Shown here piece after piece: positions 1-7,077 of a stretch of 64,000 nucleotides of DNA. How positions within the stretch are numbered: position 1 is the first letter of the stretch; each line of letters begins with the position of its first letter. The DNA comes from CAWEQO01 sp963811225 (lineage in GTDB: Bacteria > Chloroflexota > Anaerolineae > Anaerolineales > Anaerolineaceae). The stretch lies in assembly GCA_963811225.1 (NCBI GenBank), contig CAWEQO010000002.1:620001-684000 (forward strand), read 5' to 3'. The position numbers and the translations under genes are program-made. The notes beneath the pieces are model-generated. The model saw only the letters and a list, made by a program, of their open reading frames with translations, was not told the origin of the DNA and ran no database searches.

Positions 1-510
1 GACGATGAGTACTTCTTGGCTAACTACACCGACGGCCTGGCCGACCTGGATCTCAACGCTTACATCGACAACTACTTTGCCCAAGGCAAGATCGCCAGCT
101 TCCTGGCGGTGCACCCGTCGCAGTCGTTCCACATGACGCAAATCGCCGATGACGGCACGGTCACCAAGATCGAGCCGGTGTATGGGATGGACTTTTGGAT
201 CAACGCCGGATTTTTCCTGTTCAGGAAGGATATCTTCAACTATATACGGGCGGGTGAAGAGCTGGTGATGCAGCCGTTCTACCGACTGATCGAGGAGAAC
301 CAGCTGATCGCCTACAAACATAACGAGTTCTGGGCCTGCATGGACACCTTCAAAGAAAAGAAGATGTTCGACGATATGTATGCAGGCGGCAACATGCCCT
401 GGGCTTTTTGGGCCGAAGATCGGTATCACAGCGGCGGCTCCACCATCCCTTACGTTCAGAATGGGCACCTTGGCAAACCGGCGGCGCGTACCTCAGGCAG
501 GGCTGACTGA
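1..510 (+). CDS. Sugar-1-phosphate nucleotidyltransferase, 3' part (cut by left edge)
   Basis: The frame is already coding at base 1 and ends at the TGA at 508, so the 5' end lies outside the window. The visible 169 residues contain a NYTDGLADLDL stretch, which resembles the YGDGVADVD segment of glucose-1-phosphate cytidylyltransferases (RfbF/DdhA type), followed by FWINAGFFLF and FWACMDTFKEKK. These are the usual second half of the NTP_transferase fold (product release, sugar-binding loop). The enzyme would make an NDP-activated hexose for the polysaccharide genes that follow. The cytidylyl versus other nucleotidyl specificity cannot be decided from this fragment. It is followed after 2 bases by the PIG-L deacetylase, so the two are co-transcribed. 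Confidence 0.75.
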   Translation, partial: DDEYFLANYTDGLADLDLNAYIDNYFAQGKIASFLAVHPSQSFHMTQIADDGTVTKIEPVYGMDFWINAGFFLFRKDIFNYIRAGEELVMQPFYRLIEENQLIAYKHNEFWACMDTFKEKKMFDDMYAGGNMPWAFWAEDRYHSGGSTIPYVQNGHLGKPAARTSGRAD

Positions 511-512
511 CC

Positions 513-1169
513 ATGATGAATTTGCTATTTTCCCAATCGGGCGAGCGCAAGCTGAAACAGGTGCTCTGCCTGGGAGCGCATAGCGACGACATTGAAATCG
601 GCTGCGGGGGAAGCATCTTGCGGATCATCGAGGAGAACCCGGGGATCGAAGTCTGGTGGGTGGTATTCAGCGGCAGCAGCTCCCGCCGTTCGGAAGCCCA
701 GCTTAGCGCTGAACGCTTCCTGGAGGGGGTGCAGAAAAAGACGATCATCCTCAAAGATTTCCAGGACGGCTACTTTCCCTACAGCGGCGCGGCGGTCAAG
801 GACTTCTTCGAAATGCTCAAAGGCCAGATCTCGCCCGATTTGATCTTCACCCATACCCGTAAAGATCTGCATCAGGACCACCGGCTGATCAACGAGCTGA
901 CCTGGAATACCTGGCGCGATCAGCTGATCCTGGAGTATGAGATCCCTAAGTTCGACGGCGATCTGGGAGCGCCCAACTTCTTCATCCCGCTCGAACGCCG
1001 GATTTGCCAGCGCAAGAATGACATCCTGTGCGAAGTGTTCAAGACGCAGGAAGTCAAACCCTGGTTTACTGGCGACACATTTTGGGCCCTGCTCCAGCTG
1101 CGTGGGATCGAATCCCGCGCCCCTGAGAACCTGGCAGAAGCTTTTTACGCTAGAAAAGTAGTCTTATAA
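513..1169 (+). CDS. PIG-L/LmbE family N-acetylglucosaminyl deacetylase
   Basis: A 218-residue protein of the PIG-L (LmbE-like) zinc deacetylase family. It carries the AHSDDIEIGCGG signature near residues 22-33, where the His/Asp/Asp are the family's metal ligand and catalytic base. The second motif, HTRKDLHQDHR, falls near residues 111-121 and supplies further metal ligands. Such enzymes remove N-acetyl groups from amino sugars or their conjugates in the cytosol. Within this locus it most likely trims a sugar nucleotide or a lipid-linked glycan precursor. The start is one of two adjacent ATG codons (513, 516), two bases after the preceding stop. Length is normal for the family. The substrate is not visible from sequence. 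Confidence 0.85.
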   Translation: MMNLLFSQSGERKLKQVLCLGAHSDDIEIGCGGSILRIIEENPGIEVWWVVFSGSSSRRSEAQLSAERFLEGVQKKTIILKDFQDGYFPYSGAAVKDFFEMLKGQISPDLIFTHTRKDLHQDHRLINELTWNTWRDQLILEYEIPKFDGDLGAPNFFIPLERRICQRKNDILCEVFKTQEVKPWFTGDTFWALLQLRGIESRAPENLAEAFYARKVVL

Positions 1170-1172
1170 CTT

Positions 1173-2738
1173 ATGAACAGCAAGCCTCCTTTTACCCGTA
1201 TTCGCTCTTTCTGGCTGCATGCCGCCGGCGCTTGGGATTCCAGGCGCATCCGTTTGACAATCTTGATGGCGCCCATTTTGGTTACGCTGATTGCCGGCAC
1301 GTTCATGGTGGCAAGCGCCCAAGGAAACCCCATCACGCCGGCGACAGAGACGGCGGAAGGTCAGCCGCAGGCCGCTTATCCCAATTCGGTGTTGGATAAC
1401 GGCCCTTTGCGCGTCAGCCCGGATAACCCACGCTATTTTGAAGATGGCAGCGGAAATATCATCTACCTGACCGGATCGCATACCTGGTCGAATCTGCAGG
1501 ATAATGGGCGTTACTTCCCGCCCAAAAAATTCAATTACGGCGCGTATCTGAACTTCCTGGTTGCCAACCATCACAATTTCTTTCGCCTTTGGAGCTGGGA
1601 GCAGACCCGCTGGACGCTTGAAACGCCGGCCAAAAATTACTGGTTTTATCCATCCCCCTACAAAAGGACCGGGCCGGGCAGAGCCCTGGACGGGAAGAAG
1701 AAATTCAACCTGAACAAATTCAATCAGGTTTATTTCGACCGTATGCGCGCACGCGTCATCCAGGCCGGGCAGCAGGGGATCTATGTGTCCATCATGTTGT
1801 TCGACGGCTGGTCCGTCGCCAAGGATAAAGGCGGCTTCTTCCATTACAACAACCCCTGGAAGGGCCATCCCTTCAACCGCCGCAACAACGTGAACCATAT
1901 CAACGGCGATCCAAACGGTAACAATGATGGGCTGAACACGCAGGACCTGTCCATTCCAGAGATCACCGCGATCCAAGAAGCTTACGTCAAGAAGGTGATC
2001 GACACGGTCAACGACCTGGATAATGTGACCTACGAGATCGACAACGAAGGGGATTGGAACTCTGTCGATTGGCAGTATCACATGATCCAGTTCATCAAAG
2101 ATTATGAAGCGACCAAACCCAAACAGCATCCGGTCGGCATGACAGCCCCTTATCCCGGTTGGACGCCCGATCTGTTCAACAGCCCGGCCGACTGGATTTC
2201 ACCGAACTCCGACGACGGCTATTACTGGGATCCACCTGCTGCCGATGGATCGAAGGTGATCTTGAATGACACCGATCATCTGTGTGGCATCTGCGGCGAC
2301 CGCACCTGGGTTTGGGAGAGCTTTACGCGTGGCTTGAACCCGATCTTTATGGATGGATACGATGGCAAGGCCTTCGGCGTTGGGGGCGCAGGCTTTACGT
2401 TCAACGATCCAACCTGGGTTAGCCTGCGCGCAAATATGGGCTATACTTTGCAGTACGCACAAAAAATGAACATGGCGAAGATGAAGCCGCACGGGGACCT
2501 GTGTTCAACCGGTTACTGCCTTGCGAATAATGCCCCAACCGGCGCTGAATTTCTGGTCTATGCTCCCGATGGCGGGAATATCACCGTCAATCTATCGGCT
2601 GTACAAGGCACGCTGACCGTAGAATGGTTGAACCCCCAAGACGGCGTGATTACGGAGGCAGACTCCGTGTCCGGTGGGGGCAGCAGAACCTTCAGCCCGC
2701 CGTTTGATGGGGATGCGGTCTTAGTCCTTCAAAATTAG
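1173..2738 (+). CDS. Membrane-anchored DUF4038/apiosidase-like glycoside hydrolase (copy 1)
   Basis: 521 residues. A hydrophobic segment near residues 27-48 (LTILMAPILVTLIAGTFMVA) looks like an uncleaved anchor or signal peptide. Then follows a TIM-barrel type domain with NPRYFEDGSGNIIYLTGSHT and FFRLWSWEQTRW, both typical of the DUF4038 (apiosidase-like, GH140-related) fold. YEIDNEGDW holds the Glu expected at the end of strand 4. The last ~80 residues (EFLVYAPDGGNITVNLS onward) form the small beta domain usually fused to DUF4038, annotated elsewhere as a putative collagen-binding domain. A close paralogue lies at 14032-15678. A role in trimming or releasing the exported glycan is inferred from context; hydrolytic activity is not proven. 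Confidence 0.75.
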   Translation: MNSKPPFTRIRSFWLHAAGAWDSRRIRLTILMAPILVTLIAGTFMVASAQGNPITPATETAEGQPQAAYPNSVLDNGPLRVSPDNPRYFEDGSGNIIYLTGSHTWSNLQDNGRYFPPKKFNYGAYLNFLVANHHNFFRLWSWEQTRWTLETPAKNYWFYPSPYKRTGPGRALDGKKKFNLNKFNQVYFDRMRARVIQAGQQGIYVSIMLFDGWSVAKDKGGFFHYNNPWKGHPFNRRNNVNHINGDPNGNNDGLNTQDLSIPEITAIQEAYVKKVIDTVNDLDNVTYEIDNEGDWNSVDWQYHMIQFIKDYEATKPKQHPVGMTAPYPGWTPDLFNSPADWISPNSDDGYYWDPPAADGSKVILNDTDHLCGICGDRTWVWESFTRGLNPIFMDGYDGKAFGVGGAGFTFNDPTWVSLRANMGYTLQYAQKMNMAKMKPHGDLCSTGYCLANNAPTGAEFLVYAPDGGNITVNLSAVQGTLTVEWLNPQDGVITEADSVSGGGSRTFSPPFDGDAVLVLQN

Positions 2739-2838
2739 GTTTTGCGCTTTTCCAATCCTATACAGTTCCTGAATATCCTCAAACTTTTCGAACCATTTTC
2801 GTAAACCGATCTCAGATTAGAGAACAAGGGTTTTAACA

Positions 2839-3930
2839 ATGTACCGAACAATCACCTTGCGTATTTTAGAGAGCTTCTACCGCCATCGCTGGCTGAATCT
2901 GCTCCCGTTCATCCTGATGGTTATTGCCTCAGTAGCATACCTGGCCGTCAAAAAGCCCGACTATGTGAGTCAGGGGATGTTGTATATCAATTCGCCTTCA
3001 TTGGTCAAGGCGCTCGATATCAACACGACCACCAACACAAATCTATGGACCTCTGCCGCTCAACAGACGACCGACGAGATCAGCTCGCTGATGAAAACGG
3101 ACGCATTTGTCCGGGCCATCATCCAGAAAACCGACCTGGAAGAGCAGATGACGGAAGGCCCCGTGATGGTCAACGACCTGTTCGTTGCGGTCCGGGATGA
3201 AGTGAAAGTGGTGAGCTTAGGCGCGAACCAAACCGAGATCAGCGTGCAGGATGAAGATTCCCGGATCGCTTACCAAATGGTGAACTCCTTGATTGAGAAT
3301 TTTATTCAGTGGAAGATTAATTCTCAAAAGACGGACAGCCAGGCGACTCTCGATTTTTACTCCAACCTCATCGTGCAGTATAAGGCTGAGCTTGATGCCG
3401 CCCGAGAAGACTTGAAGGCGTACCTTGGCTCGCACCCGGAGCCGATCCAGGGCAACCGGCCCTACCTGGAGACCTTTGAGATGGATCGTCTCAACAACCA
3501 GGTTTCATTGTCACAAAATCGCTACACCAGCGCCCTGGACAATGAAGAGGCGGCAAAGCTCGCTCTATCGCAAGTCGAGTCGAATGCACGCCAGACTTAC
3601 ATCATTATCGATGCGCCTGAGATTGCGGTTAAACCGACAATGCCGCTGAAAACATTGGGCCTGTCCGTTGGCGTATTCCTGGCGGTTGGCGTGATCCTAT
3701 CGTTATCGTTGATCATCCTCGGCATGCTAACCGATAAGACCCTCCGGTTTTCGCTGGATATTACCCAGCAGCTTGGATTACCTGTGCTTGCGATGATCCC
3801 TGAAAACGGATCGGGCGTGACGGTTGGGCCAGGAAAAGATCGAAAGAATCTGCCGAACAAGAAAGATAAACAGCTCCCTGTAAAAGCTAAAGATGGCATC
3901 GACAAGAAGAAAGGCAAAGCAGAAAAGTAG
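2839..3930 (+). CDS. Wzz-like polysaccharide chain-length determinant / copolymerase
   Basis: A 363-residue polysaccharide copolymerase (Wzz/CpsC type). One transmembrane helix lies near residues 19-37 (LLPFILMVIASVAYLAV) and a second near residues 272-296, enclosing a periplasmic or extracellular helical domain with heptad-like stretches around 165-230. The region before helix 2 holds prolines (APEIAVKPTMPLKTLG), as in the Wzz consensus. The C-terminal tail after helix 2 is cytoplasmic and very lysine-rich. The next gene is the CpsD-like partner, the usual arrangement in which a Wzz/CpsC protein activates a separate BY-kinase. It should control chain length of the Wzy-made polymer. Confidence 0.8.
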   Translation: MYRTITLRILESFYRHRWLNLLPFILMVIASVAYLAVKKPDYVSQGMLYINSPSLVKALDINTTTNTNLWTSAAQQTTDEISSLMKTDAFVRAIIQKTDLEEQMTEGPVMVNDLFVAVRDEVKVVSLGANQTEISVQDEDSRIAYQMVNSLIENFIQWKINSQKTDSQATLDFYSNLIVQYKAELDAAREDLKAYLGSHPEPIQGNRPYLETFEMDRLNNQVSLSQNRYTSALDNEEAAKLALSQVESNARQTYIIIDAPEIAVKPTMPLKTLGLSVGVFLAVGVILSLSLIILGMLTDKTLRFSLDITQQLGLPVLAMIPENGSGVTVGPGKDRKNLPNKKDKQLPVKAKDGIDKKKGKAEK

Positions 3931-3975
3931 CAGGAACGAATCGGCAACCCGAATCATTCACAGGATGAAGACAAT

Positions 3976-4710
3976 ATGGATACAAATACAAACCTAGGAT
4001 TGACACCTTTAGAAAACGGTTCTTTTTCGATCAATTCATCGACCAATGGAACAGGTCTTAAGTTCAACGAGGAATGGACCTCGATCGAAACCAACGTGAT
4101 GGAGAACATCCGCATGATGGCCACCCGCATCCGCAAAACGGTTGAGTTCCCAAAGACGCTGGGTGTAACTTCGACGCTCAGCGGGGAAGGGGTGAGCTCT
4201 GTGTGCGTGGGGCTGGGCGTTACGCTCGCCCACGATTACGAGGCAAAAACGTGCATCGTGGATCTGAATTGGTATTTTCCCTCCAAGTTGTATCCCAGGG
4301 TACAGAATGGCTGCGGGATCGCTGACGTCGTTTACGGCGATACGAGACTTGAAGACGCCGTCCGGCCGTTTGGGGTCAAAGATCTCTACTACCTTTCTTC
4401 AGGAGATTTGGATGCGAGCCGGCTTCCCATTATCGCCCGCAGCAAGAGGCTGGCACAGCTTCTCAAGAAGCTTGAGGGCATGTTCGACCATTTGGTCCTG
4501 GACCTGCCGGCTGTCTTGATTACCAGCGACACCGTTCATCTTGCGGCTTTGGCCCATAATTGCTGCCTGGTCATTCAGCAGGGAGTTACGCCAACCCACG
4601 ACGTCAAATTGGCTCTCGATGAAATCAATCATCTCAACATCTTAGGCGTCGTTCTGAATCGGGTGAATATTGCCACCCCCGATAAGCTGTTGAAGCTCTT
4701 AACCGAGTAA
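3976..4710 (+). CDS. CpsD/CapB-like ParA-type ATPase with degenerate Walker A
   Basis: 244 residues with the fold of the cytoplasmic tyrosine kinase partner of Wzz proteins (BY-kinase; MinD/ParA superfamily). Recognisable parts are the pre-motif TLGVTSTLSGEG, the Walker A' like stretch CIVDLNWYFP, the Walker B like DHLVLDLPAV and the late LGVVLNRV. The P-loop reads SGEGVSS where the family has GEGKSS/T: Val73 (GTG at 4192) replaces the catalytic lysine. There is also no C-terminal tyrosine cluster. Both suggest a pseudokinase that may only act as a scaffold for the copolymerase encoded just upstream. The start is taken at 3976, preceded by an AGGATGAAG sequence. Confidence 0.75.
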   Translation: MDTNTNLGLTPLENGSFSINSSTNGTGLKFNEEWTSIETNVMENIRMMATRIRKTVEFPKTLGVTSTLSGEGVSSVCVGLGVTLAHDYEAKTCIVDLNWYFPSKLYPRVQNGCGIADVVYGDTRLEDAVRPFGVKDLYYLSSGDLDASRLPIIARSKRLAQLLKKLEGMFDHLVLDLPAVLITSDTVHLAALAHNCCLVIQQGVTPTHDVKLALDEINHLNILGVVLNRVNIATPDKLLKLLTE

Positions 4711-4758
4711 CGAGTTCATTCCGGATCACAACTGCGCATTAACCAGGTGGATTAACAG

Positions 4759-4902
4759 GTGAAATACTTTGCAGTTTTCCTCTTGATATGCTTGATCTTC
4801 GGTCTCATCACTTGGAAAATGGATCGCAAGTTTCGGAATGCCGTGATCTTATTCGGGTGTTTGGGGCTGGCTTTCCTTTACTTCTTCCTCAATAAAATTT
4901 GA
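4759..4902 (+). CDS. Small two-helix membrane protein (47 aa)
   Basis: A short open frame between the CpsD-like gene and the polymerase. It starts with GTG at 4759, eight bases after AGGTGG (4745-4750), a good ribosome site, and ends with TGA at 4900. The product begins MKYFAVFLLICLIFGLITW, then a basic turn (KMDRKFRN), then AVILFGCLGLAFLYFFLN: two hydrophobic helices with a positively charged loop. No known family is recognised. Its position beside Wzz, CpsD and Wzy suggests an accessory membrane subunit. The gap it fills would otherwise be about 210 bases. Confidence 0.45.
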   Translation: MKYFAVFLLICLIFGLITWKMDRKFRNAVILFGCLGLAFLYFFLNKI

Positions 4903-4922
4903 AAGTTTCATAGAACTCCTTT

Positions 4923-6482
4923 ATGCAGAACCTTGGATTGCTTACACAAAAAAGCGCAGCATATAAGCTAAAGCAAAATCAGACGATATGGGTTCTGATT
5001 CTGCTCGGCTTCTTAGCGGTTGCAGCGCTGCTGAGCGCCTATATGGCGTATGTGGGCCCGGATATTCGCATCCTGGCCTGGCTCATTTTCCTTTGTGGCG
5101 CTGCCGCGATCGTTTATCGCCCGCGCTGGGGGATTTATTTAGTCATCTTCTTCGCCCTGGTAGGCGATCCCGTTTTGGACCCTTCCTACCCGTTTATCAA
5201 GAATCTTTCCAGCGCCGAGTCGATTTTTTTCATTCGGGACTCCTTGATTTTCAGCCCGATGGAGATTTACCTGGTCCTGATTTTCCTCTCGTGGATTATT
5301 GGGGGGCTTCTAAAGAAGGATCTCAAGTTTTATAAGGGCAGCTTGATGATCCCTGCCACAGTCTTTATCTTCTTTATCACAACCGGGCTTGCCTACGGCC
5401 TCTACAAGGGCAGCGATTCGACCATTGCGCTGTGGGAAGTCCGCCCGATGTACCATTTGTTTGCGCTGATCCTATTGACCTCAAATCTTTTCACCCGCAG
5501 GGAGCACTTCCTGCATCTCTTCTTGTGGTCTTCCTTGGCAATTGTGATCGAGTGTGTGGTTGGGGCGTTCTTTGTACTGACCGCCTTGCAGGGTCAGGTG
5601 ACGGCTCTAGAGGCGATTACCGACCACCCGGCAGCCATTCAAATGAACACAATTTTTGTGTTGTTCATTGCTTTCTGGCTGTATCGTACCGCGCCGTTGG
5701 GAAGGCTTGCCATCCTTTTGGTTCTGCCTGTCGTGTTTATTGCTTATATTGCCGACCAGCGCCGGGCGGCGTTTATCTCTTTGGCAGTCGCTTTGCTGAT
5801 CTTTGCAGTCCTGCTGTTCTACGAGAACAAGCGTTTGTTCCTCTTGCTGATACCAGCCGTTTTTGTGGTGGGGATTGTGTATACCGGCATCTTTTGGAAC
5901 AGCGGCAGCGCGGCTGCGTTCCCCGTGCGGGCGTTGAAGTCCGTGCTGCTGCCCAGCCAGGCTACCGAACGCGATCAGTCTTCCAACTACTATCGCTTGA
6001 TTGAAAACGCCAACACCAGTTTCACGATACACCAGCGCCCCATCACAGGGGTTGGATTCGGGAACCCGTTCTACGTGATCTACAATCTTCCCGATATCAG
6101 CTGGTTCACCTGGTGGCAGTACTTCCCCCACAATTCGATCATTTACATTTGGGTGAAGGCGGGCGCCTTTGCTTTTCTATCGCTGTTGTATCTTGTGGGC
6201 GTTTCCCTTCTGACGGGCGCGCAAGCGATCTTGCACACCAAAGACCGCGCAGTTAAGGCAATCCTTGTCACTGCGGCCATTTACATCGTCATGCATTTCT
6301 TGTACGCCTACGTCGATATTTCCTGGACGACTGAATCGATGCTGTTCATTGGGGCGTCGATAGGGATCCTGAACCGGGCCGAAGATGCGCTTAGCGATCC
6401 AATCCTACCTGAGCCTGTTCGGTATCCTTGGGAGCATGCAGGCGAGCCGGTCCATTTGCTGGTGTCGACGGAAGACAAATAA
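4923..6482 (+). CDS. O-antigen polymerase/ligase-like membrane protein (Wzy family)
   Basis: 519 residues with about 12 hydrophobic helices, starting near residue 24 (IWVLILLGFLAVAALLSAYMA). A large extracytoplasmic loop in the second half (roughly 330-410) leads into WQYFPHNSIIYIWVKAGAFA. The HN(S)xxY..K.G pattern in that loop is the hallmark of the Wzy/WaaL O-antigen polymerase-ligase superfamily. It should join repeat units delivered by the flippase encoded at 15708. Its neighbours are Wzz-like and CpsD-like genes upstream and an acyltransferase directly downstream. Polymerase and ligase cannot be separated on sequence alone; the Wzz partner favours polymerase. Confidence 0.78.
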   Translation: MQNLGLLTQKSAAYKLKQNQTIWVLILLGFLAVAALLSAYMAYVGPDIRILAWLIFLCGAAAIVYRPRWGIYLVIFFALVGDPVLDPSYPFIKNLSSAESIFFIRDSLIFSPMEIYLVLIFLSWIIGGLLKKDLKFYKGSLMIPATVFIFFITTGLAYGLYKGSDSTIALWEVRPMYHLFALILLTSNLFTRREHFLHLFLWSSLAIVIECVVGAFFVLTALQGQVTALEAITDHPAAIQMNTIFVLFIAFWLYRTAPLGRLAILLVLPVVFIAYIADQRRAAFISLAVALLIFAVLLFYENKRLFLLLIPAVFVVGIVYTGIFWNSGSAAAFPVRALKSVLLPSQATERDQSSNYYRLIENANTSFTIHQRPITGVGFGNPFYVIYNLPDISWFTWWQYFPHNSIIYIWVKAGAFAFLSLLYLVGVSLLTGAQAILHTKDRAVKAILVTAAIYIVMHFLYAYVDISWTTESMLFIGASIGILNRAEDALSDPILPEPVRYPWEHAGEPVHLLVSTEDK

Positions 6483-6495
6483 AGGTCGAGTCTGG

Positions 6496-7050
6496 ATGAG
6501 CACAATAAGGATGCGGGAAAACCGAGAGTTGGTGAAGAATATATGGGCGGCTCTCTGGGCGCGTTACCAGCTTCGCGGGGCAGTCTTCCAGGGGAACCGG
6601 ACGCGCGTGTGGGGCCGCCTGAAGGTAAGGATCGATGGGCAGTTGATCCTGCATGACAGAGTGCGCCTGAATGCAGCCCTCACGCCCATCGAGCTTACGG
6701 TGATGGATCGAGCCGTCCTTGAAATTGGCGAGGGTACCTACATCAATTATGGAACCTCCATCGCGGCTGCGAAATCGGTCAGCATTGGGAAACACTGCCT
6801 GATTGGCACCTATGTGAATATTACCGATAACAACTTCCATCAAATCGATCCCGACCATCGTTACGAGCTCCCCGAATCCTTTCCGGTAGTCCTCGCAGAT
6901 CGGGTGTGGTTGGGGACGCGTGTGATCGTATTACCAGGGGTAACCATCGGAGAAGGAAGCGTAATCGGCGCCGGAAGCGTCGTCACGCACGATATCCCGG
7001 CGCGCGTTCTCGCTGCCGGGGTACCGGCGAAGGTTATCCGTGAAATCTAA
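6496..7050 (+). CDS. Left-handed beta-helix (hexapeptide) acyltransferase
   Basis: The start is placed at ATG 6496, just after the polymerase stop at 6482, giving 184 residues. The frame is open further upstream but would overlap the polymerase. Hexapeptide repeats run from about residue 50 to the end, with IGKHCLIGTYVNITDNNFHQ carrying the catalytic-type His, and the usual final coil (VIGAGSVVTHDIPARVLAAGVPAKVI). It belongs to the WbbJ/maltose-O-acetyltransferase group and probably O-acetylates a sugar of the repeat unit from acetyl-CoA. The acceptor is unknown. Three further members of the fold lie in this locus (17230, 18809, 19374). Confidence 0.82.
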   Translation: MSTIRMRENRELVKNIWAALWARYQLRGAVFQGNRTRVWGRLKVRIDGQLILHDRVRLNAALTPIELTVMDRAVLEIGEGTYINYGTSIAAAKSVSIGKHCLIGTYVNITDNNFHQIDPDHRYELPESFPVVLADRVWLGTRVIVLPGVTIGEGSVIGAGSVVTHDIPARVLAAGVPAKVIREI

Positions 7051-7077
7051 GTCGCAAGTCTATTTGGAATTGAAAAA

